Shown here: in pieces, positions 53,010 through 62,351 of the stretch | Layout: every line of letters begins with the position of its first letter | Position numbering within the stretch: the first letter of the stretch is position 1 | Assembly (NCBI GenBank): GCA_023230455.1 | Contig: JALNXH010000017.1 | Coordinates: forward strand, 1-64,000 | Length of the DNA stretch: 64,000 bases | DNA from: Rhodocyclaceae bacterium | GTDB taxonomy: Bacteria; Pseudomonadota; Gammaproteobacteria; Burkholderiales; Rhodocyclaceae | Reading direction: 5' to 3' | Translations under genes and position numbers: made by a program | The notes under the pieces: model-generated | Seen by the model: the letters and a program-made list of their open reading frames with translations, nothing else | Databases searched by the model: none | Told to the model about the DNA's origin: nothing

Positions 53010-56000
53010 TCAGGAAGTGGCGCGACCTTGCATGGCCGCGTAGTAAAGAATCGGAATCACCACCAGGGTCAGCAGGGTGGAGACAAAAATGCCGAAGATC
53101 AGGCTGATGGCGAGGCCGTTGAAGATCGGGTCGTCGAGGATGAACATTGCACCGAGCATCGCCGCCAGCGCGGTGAGTGCAATCGGCTTGGCGCGTACTG
53201 CGGCGGAGCGGATCACCGCTTCGGCGAAGTCAATGCCTCTGGCGCGCTCCTGGTTGATGAAGTCCACCAGCAGGATCGAGTTGCGCACGATGATGCCGGC
53301 CATGGCGATCATGCCGATCATCGAAGTGGCGGTGAATTGCGCGCCGAGCAGAGCGTGGCCGGGCATCACGCCGACGATGGTGAGCGGGATCGGCGCCATG
53401 ATGATCAGCGGTGCCAGGTAGTTGCCGAACTGGGCCACCACCAGCAGATAGATCAGCACCAGGCCCACCGCATAGGCGAGGCCCATGTCGCGGAAGGTTT
53501 CGTAGGTGACCTGCCACTCGCCGTCCCACTTGATCGCGTAGCCGGCATACGGATCCTTCGGCTGACGGATGAAGTATTCGCCGAGTTCCTCGGGTAGCGC
53601 GCTGCGCATGGCGAACATGCCATACAAGGGTGAATCCAGTTTGCCGCCCATGTCGCCCATCACGTACACCACGGGCAGCAAATCCTTGTGATAGATGGTT
53701 TGTTCGCGGCGGCTCTTTTTCACTTCGACCAGTTCCGAGATCGGCAGCAGCTGGCCCGAGGATGAGCGCACGCGCAGGCGCAACAACTGGTCGAGCGAGT
53801 TCTGCCGCTCGGCCGGCAGCACCACGCGTACCGGCACTTCGTATTTCGATTCGCCGTCGTGCACCGGCGTCACGTCTTCGCCGGAGAGCCCCATGCGCAC
53901 CACGTCGACGATGTCGCGCTGGGCCACGCCCATCAGCGCCGCCTTGGCCTGATCGACGCGCAGCACCAGTTTTTCCGCCGGTTCGTCGATGGTGTCGTCC
54001 ACCGCCATCACATCGGGTGTCGATTCGAAGATCTTGCGCAGGCGCTGCGCCATGGCGATCTGGCCGGCGTAGTCGGGGCCGTACACCTCGGCGACGATCG
54101 GCGCCAGCACCGGCGGGCCGGGCGGCACTTCCACCACCTTGGCGTTGCCGTCGTAGCGGCGGCCGATCTCGGCCACCTGGTCGCGAATGGTCTGGGCGAT
54201 TTCGTGGCTGCTGCGCTCACGATGATGTTTGTCCACCAGATTGACCTGGATGTCGCCCATCTCCGGCTGCGCCCGCAGGTAGTACTGGCGCACCAGACCG
54301 TTGAAGTTGATCGGGCTGGCGGTACCGGCATAGGCCTGGAAGTCGCGGACTTCTTCGACCGTCGCCAGATAGGCCGAAATCGCTCGCAGCGCTTGCGCGG
54401 TTTCCTCGACCGGCGTGCCCACAGGCATGTCGAGTACCACCTGAAATTCGCTCTTGTTGTCGAGCGGCAGCATTTTCAGCACCACCAGTTTGAACACCCC
54501 GAGCGACACCGAGACGACGATGGCGGCGAGCAGGCCCAGCCACAAGCCCCAGCGCGCCGAGCGGCGTTGCAGGAAGGGTGTCATCAGGCGGCGGAAGAAC
54601 CCCTGTAGTCGTAAATCCAGGGCGTTTTCTTTGTGGCCACCGGCGTCGTGCGGCTTCATCAGTTTTAGTGCCAGCCAGGGCGTGACGATGAACGCCACCG
54701 CCAACGAGATGAACATGCCCATCGACGAGTTGATCGGGATCGGGCTCATGTACGGCCCCATCAAACCAGAGACGAAGGCCATCGGCAGCAATGCGGCAAT
54801 GACGGTGAAGGTGGCGAGGATGGTCGGCCCGCCGACTTCGTCCACTGCGCCGGGAATGATTTCCCAGAGCGCCTTTTGCGGATGCAGCTGCTGCCAGCGG
54901 TGGATGTTCTCCACCACCACGATGGCGTCGTCGACCAGGATGCCGATGGAGAAGATCAGTGCGAACAGCGAGACGCGGTTGAGAGTGAAACCGTAGGCCC
55001 AGGAGGCGAACAGCGTTGCCGCCAGGGTCAGCGTCACAGCGGTGCCGACGATGAAGGCTTCGCGCTTGCCGAGCGTGAACAACACCAGCAGTACGACGAA
55101 GGCGGTGGCGAAGACCAGCTTGCCGATCAGTTTTTGCGCCTTGTCGGTGGCGGTGGCGCCGTAGTTGCGGGTAATGGTGAATTCGACGCCCTCCGGAATC
55201 ACCGTGCCCTTCAGCGCATTGGCGCGCTCGATGACCGCTGCCGCGACGTCGGCGGCGTTGACCCCTGGCTTCTTCGACACCGCCAGCGTCACCGCCGGCA
55301 TTTCCTCGCCGTTGCCGCCCTTGCCGAGGCCGTGCCAGACGAATCGGCTGGGCTGGTCGGGGCCGTCGACGATTTGCGCGACGTCGGACATGAACACCGG
55401 CCGGCCGTTGCCGACGCCGACCACCAGCCGCTTCACGTCGGCGGCGGATTCGATGTAGGTGCCGGTCTGCACCAGCACTTCCTTGTTCTGCGCTACCAGA
55501 CTGCCGGCCGGCTGCGAAGCGTTGGACACTTGCAGTGCGGCGCGCAAGTCCTGCGCCGTGATGTTGTGCGCATTCATCCGCTCGGCATCCATGATCACGC
55601 GGATGACGTGGCCGGGGCCGCCGATGGTCTGCACGTCGCGCGTACCGGCGACGCGCTTGAGTTCGATCTCCGCCGCCCGCGCTACCTGCTGCATTTCGAA
55701 GCCGGATTTGTCCTTGTCGGCGCTCCACAGTGTCAGCGCGACGATCGGTACATCGTCGATGCCCTTCGGTTTGACTACCGGCTCACCGACGCCGAGGTTC
55801 GGCGCCAGCCAGTCCTTGTGCGAATGGATGGTGTCGTAGAGCCGCACCAGCGCGGTCTGTTCGCGCACGCCAACGTAATACTGCACGGTGATCACCGCCA
55901 TCCCCGGGCGCGAGACCGAGAACACATGCTCGACGCCGGCAATGCGCGACAGCACCTGCTCCGCCGGGCGCGCGACCAGGCTCTCGACATCCTTGGCCGA

Positions 56001-56192
56001 GGCACCGGGGAAAGGGACGATGACGTTGGCCATGGTCACGTCGATCTGCGGTTCTTCCTCGCGCGGCGTGATGACGGTAGCGAAAACGCCCAACAGCAAG
56101 GCGACCAGAGCGAGCAGCGGGGTGATCGAATGGCGCTGGAAGAAGCCGGCGATGCGTCCGGAAATGCCCATGGCGTGCATTCCTCCGCTCAT
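53010..56192 (-). CDS. RND-family efflux permease
   Basis: A 1060-aa inner-membrane proton-driven pump. RND features: N-terminal helix then VIVPFPGASAKDVESLVARP, porter domains, and TM4 with GILVDDAIVVVENIHR carrying the proton-relay Asp pair; second-half duplication visible through MIGMIAMAGIIVRNSILLVDF. The sequence style (PIVALTLW, small porter loops) is that of the hydrophobe/heavy-metal intermediate HAE/NFE group rather than CzcA proper. The ATG overlaps the adaptor stop by 4 bp. An outer-membrane channel gene is not adjacent. Substrate unknown. Confidence 0.9.
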   Translation of the reverse strand: MSGGMHAMGISGRIAGFFQRHSITPLLALVALLLGVFATVITPREEEPQIDVTMANVIVPFPGASAKDVESLVARPAEQVLSRIAGVEHVFSVSRPGMAVITVQYYVGVREQTALVRLYDTIHSHKDWLAPNLGVGEPVVKPKGIDDVPIVALTLWSADKDKSGFEMQQVARAAEIELKRVAGTRDVQTIGGPGHVIRVIMDAERMNAHNITAQDLRAALQVSNASQPAGSLVAQNKEVLVQTGTYIESAADVKRLVVGVGNGRPVFMSDVAQIVDGPDQPSRFVWHGLGKGGNGEEMPAVTLAVSKKPGVNAADVAAAVIERANALKGTVIPEGVEFTITRNYGATATDKAQKLIGKLVFATAFVVLLVLFTLGKREAFIVGTAVTLTLAATLFASWAYGFTLNRVSLFALIFSIGILVDDAIVVVENIHRWQQLHPQKALWEIIPGAVDEVGGPTILATFTVIAALLPMAFVSGLMGPYMSPIPINSSMGMFISLAVAFIVTPWLALKLMKPHDAGGHKENALDLRLQGFFRRLMTPFLQRRSARWGLWLGLLAAIVVSVSLGVFKLVVLKMLPLDNKSEFQVVLDMPVGTPVEETAQALRAISAYLATVEEVRDFQAYAGTASPINFNGLVRQYYLRAQPEMGDIQVNLVDKHHRERSSHEIAQTIRDQVAEIGRRYDGNAKVVEVPPGPPVLAPIVAEVYGPDYAGQIAMAQRLRKIFESTPDVMAVDDTIDEPAEKLVLRVDQAKAALMGVAQRDIVDVVRMGLSGEDVTPVHDGESKYEVPVRVVLPAERQNSLDQLLRLRVRSSSGQLLPISELVEVKKSRREQTIYHKDLLPVVYVMGDMGGKLDSPLYGMFAMRSALPEELGEYFIRQPKDPYAGYAIKWDGEWQVTYETFRDMGLAYAVGLVLIYLLVVAQFGNYLAPLIIMAPIPLTIVGVMPGHALLGAQFTATSMIGMIAMAGIIVRNSILLVDFINQERARGIDFAEAVIRSAAVRAKPIALTALAAMLGAMFILDDPIFNGLAISLIFGIFVSTLLTLVVIPILYYAAMQGRATS

Positions 56193-57169
56193 GGCTTGCG
56201 CGTGGCGGCAATTCCGGCCTGCACCGGATCGAGGGAAATCCGCTCACCCGGTTTCAGTCCGGCCAGCACCTCGATGCCGTCGGCCGACGGTTCGCCGAGG
56301 CGGACCTGGCGTAGGTGGGCGAGGTTCTTGTCGTCAAGCACGTAGACCAGCGTGACCTCGCCGCGGCGAATCACGGCCGTGGGCGGCAGCAGCAGCTTGC
56401 TGGCGCGGCCAATGGCCAGATGGATGCGGGCGAACATGCCTGGCGACACGCCTTCGATGCCGGCCGGCAGGTAGGCGCGCACAGTGGCGGTGCGCGTCTG
56501 CGCATCCAGCATCGGCAGCAGCTCGACGCGTTCGGCGGCGATGCGCCGGCCGCTTTCGGGGAATTCGATCCAGGCCTTGAGGTTGCCGCGCACCGCCTCC
56601 AGCACGCGCTGCGGCACCGTCGCCACGGCGCGTAGCCCGCGCGGATCGTAAACCGTCAGCAATGGCTTGCCGGGGACGGCCATGTCGCCAAGTTCGGCCA
56701 GGCGCTGGCCGACCACCCCGGCGAAGGGGGCACCGATGGTGGCGTGGGAGAGGCCGGCGCCGGCCTGTGCGGCCTGCGCCTGTGCGGCTTTGTAGTCGGC
56801 CTCGGCGCGATCCATTGCGGCGGCGCTGACGAATTTCTTTTCCAGCAGGCTGCGCGTGCGCTCGTACTGCGCCTGCGCTTGCACCAGTTGGGCGCGGGAG
56901 GCGGCATCGGCCTGTGCGGCTTCGCGCGAGTCGATGCGCATCAGCGTTTCGCCGGCGCGCACGCGGGTGCCGGCATCCACCTGCACGGCAACGATGCGCC
57001 CGGCCACCTGCGCCGCCAGCGTCGCCTGCTTCACCGCATCGACGGTGGCGTCGGCGGGCCAGGTCTGATCGACCTCGCGCAGGTTCACGAGCGCGGCTTT
57101 TTCCTGCGCCGCCAGCAGCGCCGGCACGAAGACAAGGGCAAGGGCAAACAGTCGATGGATCGGCTTCAT
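56189..57169 (-). CDS. RND efflux periplasmic adaptor (membrane fusion protein)
   Basis: A 326-aa protein with signal peptide MKPIHRLFALALVFVPALLA. Lipoyl halves: LAAQVAGRIVAVQVDAGTRV and GLSHATIGAPFAGVVGQRL flank a helical hairpin (RAQLVQAQAQYERTRSLLEK, ... AEADYKAAQAQAAQAG), then the beta-barrel domain. This is a standard adaptor bridging the RND pump to an outer-membrane channel. First gene of the operon; start at 57169 (ATG), one further ATG 9 bp upstream. The 5' region shares a palindrome with the divergent OsmC-family gene. Confidence 0.9.
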   Translation of the reverse strand: MKPIHRLFALALVFVPALLAAQEKAALVNLREVDQTWPADATVDAVKQATLAAQVAGRIVAVQVDAGTRVRAGETLMRIDSREAAQADAASRAQLVQAQAQYERTRSLLEKKFVSAAAMDRAEADYKAAQAQAAQAGAGLSHATIGAPFAGVVGQRLAELGDMAVPGKPLLTVYDPRGLRAVATVPQRVLEAVRGNLKAWIEFPESGRRIAAERVELLPMLDAQTRTATVRAYLPAGIEGVSPGMFARIHLAIGRASKLLLPPTAVIRRGEVTLVYVLDDKNLAHLRQVRLGEPSADGIEVLAGLKPGERISLDPVQAGIAATRKP

Positions 57170-57197
57170 TACGCACACACTCCCAGAAGATTTGAGT

Positions 57198-57213
57198 ATT
57201 AGTATATTCTAAT
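57198..57213. promoter_or_regulatory. palindromic operator between the RND and OsmC-family genes
   Basis: ATTAG-TATATT-CTAAT, a perfect AT-rich inverted repeat in a GC-rich genome, centred in the divergent promoter region. It resembles operators of ArsR-family thiol/persulfide repressors such as BigR/SqrR (ATTAG...CTAAT-like), which also control DUF2892 genes. No such repressor is encoded in the window. Confidence 0.55.
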
Positions 57214-57247
57214 GGATCAAAATCGCAACAACATGGAGAGCCTCATC

Positions 57248-57703
57248 GTGAGCGACATGGAACCTTTCACCTTCACTCTGGAACAGCAGGACGACTATGC
57301 CTTTCTGATCCGTTTCGACACACCGGACGCCGCGCCGCTGCTGAGCGACGAACCCGCGCCGTTGGGCCGCGGTGCCGGGCCCAATCCGAGCCGGCTGCTG
57401 GCGGCGGCGGTGGCCAATTGTCTGTCCGCCAGCCTGCTGTTCGCACTGCGCAAGTTCAAGAACCGGCCGGAGCCGATCCGCGCCAGCGTGACCACCCGGC
57501 TCGGCCGCAATGCCGCCAAGCGACTGCGTGTCGAAGGCATGGAGGTGGATATCCAACTGGGCCGGCCGGGCACCGAGATGGAGCATCTGGAGCGCGTGCT
57601 GGCGCAGTTCGAGGATTTCTGCGTGGTTACCCAGAGCGTGCGTCAGGGCTTCGAGGTGAATGTGCGGGTGCGCGATGGCGAGGGGAGGCTGCTCGCGGGA
57701 TGA
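57248..57703 (+). CDS. OsmC-family protein
   Basis: A 151-aa protein. The fold is recognised by PNPSRLLAAAVANCLSASLLF (first Cys on the long helix) and a second Cys in FEDFCVVTQSVRQGFEVNV, the two positions of the thiol-peroxidase site. OsmC/Ohr proteins reduce organic hydroperoxides or persulfides. A GTG at 57248 is preferred because GGAGAG lies 8 nt upstream; ATGs at 57212, 57233 and 57257 are in frame but poorly served. Divergent from the RND operon with a shared palindrome. Confidence 0.82.
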   Translation: MSDMEPFTFTLEQQDDYAFLIRFDTPDAAPLLSDEPAPLGRGAGPNPSRLLAAAVANCLSASLLFALRKFKNRPEPIRASVTTRLGRNAAKRLRVEGMEVDIQLGRPGTEMEHLERVLAQFEDFCVVTQSVRQGFEVNVRVRDGEGRLLAG

Positions 57704-57716
57704 ACCGGCCGACGGA

Positions 57717-58082
57717 CTAACCTGGATTCAGCGCATAGGCGGCCATCGCATCGATGACGCTGGTCGCTTCGCCGACCGGAGCGGCGATGTCGATGGTCAG
57801 GCCAGGATGCCGATCCATGGCGTTGGCCGCCCGTTGCGGCAGATCCTTTTTCACATGGCTGCCGGCGGCCATGAAGATCGGCACGATGCTGATCCGGCCC
57901 ACGCCTCCCTGCACCAGCCGGTCGATGGCTTCGTCGAGGCTCGGCTGCATCAGTTCGAGGAAACCCAGTTCCACCGGAGTCTGCGGCGCGCTGCGGAGAA
58001 TGGCGGCGCGGATGCGCTGGAACGGCTCCGCCCATTCCGGATTGCGCGCGCCGTGGCCGAACAGGATGATGCCAGTAGTCAT
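57717..58082 (-). CDS. cbiX: CbiX-type sirohydrochlorin chelatase
   Basis: A 121-aa single-domain CbiX/SirB protein: ILFGHGARNPEW carries the metal-binding His of the GHGSR motif, and IVPIFMAAGSHVKKDLP the second His. Small CbiX proteins insert Co2+ or Fe2+ into sirohydrochlorin. NirB in this window needs siroheme, so ferrochelatase use is plausible, but cobalamin synthesis is equally possible. Convergent with the OsmC gene (13 bp apart). No CysG is nearby. Confidence 0.86.
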   Translation of the reverse strand: MTTGIILFGHGARNPEWAEPFQRIRAAILRSAPQTPVELGFLELMQPSLDEAIDRLVQGGVGRISIVPIFMAAGSHVKKDLPQRAANAMDRHPGLTIDIAAPVGEATSVIDAMAAYALNPG

Positions 58083-58096
58083 TTTTTTAATCCCAT

Positions 58097-58245
58097 TTAA
58101 ACCACGGGGGACACAGGGGACCCAGGGGCCACGGGGGAATTCAACAAATGCAATCGACTGGAGCTCCGGCTATTCGCCGAAGAGCGCCTGCCAAGCATGC
58201 ATAAGATGTTCCCGTGATTTGCCCCGTGTTCCCCGTGGTTAATTG
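58097..58245. repeat. intergenic inverted repeat of the ACCACGGGG type
   Basis: AACCACGGGG at 58100-58109 and CCCCGTGGTT at 58231-58240 are perfect inverted arms; both are followed inward by degenerate GGGGAACACGGGG-like units. Such sequences are common dispersed repeats between genes. The space between holds no gene. Confidence 0.5.
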
Positions 58246-58250
58246 ATCTT

Positions 58251-59519
58251 TTATTGCTTGGTTGCCAACGCGTCGTGAATGTTACGGCAGCCGGTCTCGC
58301 GGATCAGTAGGTTGGCGAGAAAGCCCAGCGCGGCGGCGGCCGCCATCAGGGTCAGGCCACGATGATAGTCCGTCGTCGCGTAAATCCGCACGCCCTCGGC
58401 GATGCGTCCGCTCCAGCGCAACTCCAGCAGGGCGCCGAATAGCGGTTGCAACAGGCCGGCGCCGACGAAGACGCCGACGTTCACTACGCTGGTGGCCATG
58501 CCGGAGGACAGCGGTGCGTTCACCTCCTTGGCGCAGGCCCAGGAGAGCGTGAAGCTGGCGGCGAAAAATCCCAGCGCGAAAAACAGCCCGTGGCTGAGCC
58601 CCGTCACCCCGATACGCTCCGTCGGCAGCAGCAGCCAGAGCAGCGCATAGCCCGCCGAGGCGCCAAGCATCACCGGGCGGCGGCGGCCGATGCGGTCGGA
58701 AAGCCGGGTCCAGGCCATCGAGCCGAAGGCCAGACCGAGGAAGGCGAGACTGACGTGATTGGCCGCCGCGGTCCGCGTCAGGCCGTGGCTTTGCGTCAGC
58801 AGCGGCACGGCCCAGAGTCCGCCGAAGGCGAGAAAACTGCCGGCGATGCCGATGTTGGAGAAGAAGCCCGGCCAGCTATGCCGGTTGCGCATCACGCGCA
58901 GCAATTGGCCGAGCCACTGGGTGCGGTCGCCGCCGCGGGCCGGCGTCGGTGCCACGCCGTAGCGGCTGGCGATGCCGATCAGCAGCGAAAGCGCGCCGAC
59001 CGTGACGAATACCGAACGCCAGCCGCCCAACTGCACGGCCAGCGCCAGCGGCGCGCCGGCCGCCACGGCGCCGAGGTTGCCGCAAAACATGGTCAGCCCG
59101 GTCATGGTGGCAAAGCGGCGCTCGTGGAAATTCAGCGCGATGATCTTCAGTGTGGCGATGAAGGTGACCGACACGCCTAAACCGACCAGTGCGCGCGCCG
59201 CGAACGCGGTTTCGAAGGTGGCCGCGCAACCGAACAGCAGCGCACCGATGCCGGCCAGCAGGCCGCCGCCGAACAGCACCTGACGCGGGCCCAAGGTGTC
59301 CACCAGTACGCCGGTGGGAATCTGCATCAGCGTATAGACGTAGAAGTAGGTCGCCGCCAGGTTGCCCAATTGCGCGGCGCCGACATTGAATGTCGCTTGC
59401 AGATCGGGGGCGATCACCGCCGGTGCGACGCGGTGGAAGAACGACAGCACATAGGCAGCCAGGGCGAGACCGAGCCCGAAATGGATGCGGCGGGACGAAG
59501 GGGGGGAGGAAGAAAGCAT
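58251..59519 (-). CDS. major facilitator superfamily transporter
   Basis: A 422-aa, twelve-helix carrier: LGLALAAYVLSFFHRVAPA start, loop 2-3 GVLVDTLGPRQVLFGGG (the MFS motif A), and ARALVGLGVSVTFIATLK. Sequence style is near sugar-phosphate/anion and NarK-like groups but no nitrate signature is seen. Substrate unknown. Stands between two intergenic repeats, single gene. Confidence 0.85.
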   Translation of the reverse strand: MLSSSPPSSRRIHFGLGLALAAYVLSFFHRVAPAVIAPDLQATFNVGAAQLGNLAATYFYVYTLMQIPTGVLVDTLGPRQVLFGGGLLAGIGALLFGCAATFETAFAARALVGLGVSVTFIATLKIIALNFHERRFATMTGLTMFCGNLGAVAAGAPLALAVQLGGWRSVFVTVGALSLLIGIASRYGVAPTPARGGDRTQWLGQLLRVMRNRHSWPGFFSNIGIAGSFLAFGGLWAVPLLTQSHGLTRTAAANHVSLAFLGLAFGSMAWTRLSDRIGRRRPVMLGASAGYALLWLLLPTERIGVTGLSHGLFFALGFFAASFTLSWACAKEVNAPLSSGMATSVVNVGVFVGAGLLQPLFGALLELRWSGRIAEGVRIYATTDYHRGLTLMAAAAALGFLANLLIRETGCRNIHDALATKQ

Positions 59520-59566
59520 GCCCCGATGATACCGATCCGATCTTGTGGCGGCTTGCGCCGCTTGCC

Positions 59567-60925
59567 CTAGGCGCCGGGTTTCGGATCGTCCGCTGTTGGT
59601 TCAGACGACGCCAGCAGGCGGATAAGCATCGGGGGCGTGAGCAGCGTGGTGAGGATCACCATGACTACCACGGCGGAGAACAGGGCTTCATCCATGACGC
59701 CCAGGTGTTTGCCGGCCATGGCGAAGATCAGTCCGACCTCGCCGCGCGGCACCATCCCCCAGCCAACCAGCCAGCGCGATCCCTTGCCGGCGCACAGGCC
59801 GGCGGCAAGCTTGCCTACAACGGCGGCGACGGTGATGCCCAACGCGACGGCCAGCACCGCCGAATCGGCAAAGACATGCAGATCCACCTGCATACCGGTA
59901 AGCACGAAGAACACCGGAACGAAGAAGTAGCCGATGGGTTCGAGCATGTGTTCGTGTTGATGCCGCGTGTGGCCGAGCAGCGCGGACTTTACTCGCTCCG
60001 CGACCGATACCGGAGCGGTGGCCAGCAGCGGTTCAATTTCGGCGACGATGCGCGGCGTGCGGAAATCCTTGAGAAATAGGGGTTCGAACAACAGGCCGGC
60101 GGCGAAGGCGCCGATGATCGGTGCCAGTCCGGCCGCATGCGCCAGCCAAGCGAGGAACAGGCCGGTCGCCAACACCTGCGCGAAGAGCATGCTTTGGCCG
60201 TGGTCGATGCGGGCCAGCCAACGGCTGGAGTGGCGTGCTACCAGACGCCCGATGCCGATGCTGCCGATCAGGAATAAGGTGCTCTTGGCAATGATCCAGA
60301 GAACCTCGGCGGTGCTGACGTTGCCGGCTGTTACCAGATTGGAAACCACGGCGAGGATCACCAGGCCGAGCACGTCGTCGATCACTGCGGCACCGAGGAC
60401 GATGCGCGCTGCCGGCAGGTGCAAGCGGCCGAGATCGCGAAAAACGCGTCCGGTAATACCGACGGAGGTAGCGGCTAGTGTGGCGCCCAGAAACAGGTAG
60501 GTGTTCTGTCCGTGTCCAGGTAACAGCAATGGCCCGGCCAGCAGCACGCCGATCAGAAACGGTGCAGCTACGCCTACCGCGGCAACGGCGCTGGCTCTGC
60601 CACCGACCCTAGCCAGATCGGCAAGCCGCGTTTCCAGTCCGATCTGTAGCAACAGTACGATGACGCCCAGTTCGGCGATAAACGCAATAACGGGGTCGCG
60701 GGCAATGCTGTCGAACACGCCGATACCGAGCAGCGAAAGATTGCCTAGCACCACCCCTAGCAGCAGTTCACCGAGCACAGCCGGAAAACCGAAACGCTGG
60801 GCGAGAGGGGCGAACAGCCGCGCCGCCATGAGGATCAGCGCCAGCCAGAGCAGGTTCTCGCCGATGCCCCCGGCATCGGCGGCAAGGGCTGGTAGGGGAG
60901 CCAATAACAGCAGTAGCGGGCCCAT
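59567..60925 (-). CDS. CPA2-family cation:proton antiporter
   Basis: A 452-aa membrane protein: LGELLLGVVLGNLSLLGI, AELGVIVLLLQIGLETRL and GAAVIDDVLGLVILAVVS are the Kef/NapA transport-domain segments (the DD... acidic pair in the ion site). No TrkA-N domain, so shorter than the Kef-type protein at 5.8 kb. Probably Na+ or K+/H+ exchange. Abuts nhaD directly (stop and start adjacent), so both antiporters are co-expressed. Confidence 0.88.
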   Translation of the reverse strand: MGPLLLLLAPLPALAADAGGIGENLLWLALILMAARLFAPLAQRFGFPAVLGELLLGVVLGNLSLLGIGVFDSIARDPVIAFIAELGVIVLLLQIGLETRLADLARVGGRASAVAAVGVAAPFLIGVLLAGPLLLPGHGQNTYLFLGATLAATSVGITGRVFRDLGRLHLPAARIVLGAAVIDDVLGLVILAVVSNLVTAGNVSTAEVLWIIAKSTLFLIGSIGIGRLVARHSSRWLARIDHGQSMLFAQVLATGLFLAWLAHAAGLAPIIGAFAAGLLFEPLFLKDFRTPRIVAEIEPLLATAPVSVAERVKSALLGHTRHQHEHMLEPIGYFFVPVFFVLTGMQVDLHVFADSAVLAVALGITVAAVVGKLAAGLCAGKGSRWLVGWGMVPRGEVGLIFAMAGKHLGVMDEALFSAVVVMVILTTLLTPPMLIRLLASSEPTADDPKPGA

Positions 60926-62260
60926 TCAGCGGGTCACGGCTGGAGACTGTGCCGTTGGTACTACCTTGTTGGTCTTGTGCGGTTCATGGGGATGCCAGCC
61001 GAGCAGCGCCAGCAGGACAAAGAATCCGGTGACGTAGGCGACAACCACGAACCATCCGTGGCGCAGCCAGAGGGTTACCGAGCGGGCTTCGGGGTACATG
61101 TTGGAAAGCGCCACCCCGGCCGACGAGCCGAACCAGACCATCGACCCGCCGAAGCCGACCGCGTAGGCCAGAACGCCCCAGTCGTAACCGCCCTGTTTGA
61201 GCGCCAGGGCGGTTAGGGGGATGTTGTCGAAGACGGCTGAAACGAAACCCAGGCCGAGGGTCGTCGGCCACGAGGCGCCGGGCAGTTTCTCCACCGGCAT
61301 CATCGAGGCGCAGAGCACCAGGGAGAGCAGGAACACGGCGCCGCGCAGGCTTTCGGGGAGGACTTCCCAGTCGTGGCGGCGTACGGGCAGGGTGAGCATG
61401 ATGGCTAGCCAGACGGATGCTCCGAGGAAGGGGAAGTGATCGGCTTCTTCGGGATAGAAGAGGTTGACGAAAATGTTGGTGGCCATTGCGAGCGACAACA
61501 TCAAGCCGACGATGCCCACTCTGGCCCAGTCGATATGGGTGTGGCCGTGGCCGCCCTTGAGAATTGGCGCGTAAGCCTGCTGTAGCCGGGCGGCAGGAAT
61601 GCCGAACACGATCAGGGCGGTGGCGGATGCGACAAAAGCATGGGTAACGTCGAGTGGCGAGACGCCGTCGATCCACATCATGGTGGTGGTGGTGTCGCCC
61701 AGCACCGAACCGGCACCGCCGGCGTTGGAGGCCGCGACGATGGCGGCCAGATAGCCGATATGGACTTTGGCGCGGAACAACTGGTGGGCCATGGCGCCGC
61801 CGATTAGCGCGGCGGCGATGTTGTCGAGAAAGGAGGACAGCACGAACACCATGACCAACATCAGAAAGGCTCCCCTCCAGTCGTCCGGCAGATACTTGGG
61901 CAGGATTACCGGGATGTGGCTTTTCTCGAAATGTCGGGCGAGGAGGGCGAAGCCGAGCAACAGCAACAGCAAGTTAGCGAGGGTGACCGACTCATGTCCC
62001 AGGTGCGCCGCGAAACCGGGGAATCCCGCTCCGGTTGCGAACCCGGTGACGAAGGTCTTGTAGAGCGCGATGACGGCGAAGCCGGAGAGTCCGACATACA
62101 GGGTCTGGTTGTGGAACAGCGCGACGCCCAGCAGTGTGGCGCCGAACAGGATGAACTCGATAGGGAATCCGATGCTGGGCGACATATCCGCCGCCTGTAC
62201 GGCCGCACTGAAAAGAAGAGCGGCCAAGCCTAGAACCATGTTGCGCACAGGGAGTGTCAT
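60926..62260 (-). CDS. nhaD: sodium:proton antiporter NhaD type
   Basis: A 444-aa ion transporter: FAAHLGHESVTLANLLLLLL, NAGGAGSVLGDTTTTMMWID, VSAVFDNIPLTALALKQGGYDW and AYAVGFGGSMVWFGSSAGVA are the conserved NhaD/ArsB-superfamily stretches. It extrudes Na+ (or Li+) for H+. The gene ends exactly where the CPA2 gene begins, an economical two-antiporter operon. The signal-peptide-like N-terminus MVLGLAALLFSAAVQAA may be the first helix. Confidence 0.9.
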   Translation of the reverse strand: MTLPVRNMVLGLAALLFSAAVQAADMSPSIGFPIEFILFGATLLGVALFHNQTLYVGLSGFAVIALYKTFVTGFATGAGFPGFAAHLGHESVTLANLLLLLLGFALLARHFEKSHIPVILPKYLPDDWRGAFLMLVMVFVLSSFLDNIAAALIGGAMAHQLFRAKVHIGYLAAIVAASNAGGAGSVLGDTTTTMMWIDGVSPLDVTHAFVASATALIVFGIPAARLQQAYAPILKGGHGHTHIDWARVGIVGLMLSLAMATNIFVNLFYPEEADHFPFLGASVWLAIMLTLPVRRHDWEVLPESLRGAVFLLSLVLCASMMPVEKLPGASWPTTLGLGFVSAVFDNIPLTALALKQGGYDWGVLAYAVGFGGSMVWFGSSAGVALSNMYPEARSVTLWLRHGWFVVVAYVTGFFVLLALLGWHPHEPHKTNKVVPTAQSPAVTR

Positions 62261-62351
62261 GTAGGGTTTCAGACAATTTCGATGATGAAGGGCAGTGTAG
62301 CAAGCAGCATTCCCGGTACTCCATCATGCGGTGCGTCGATAGGCCGCCGGT

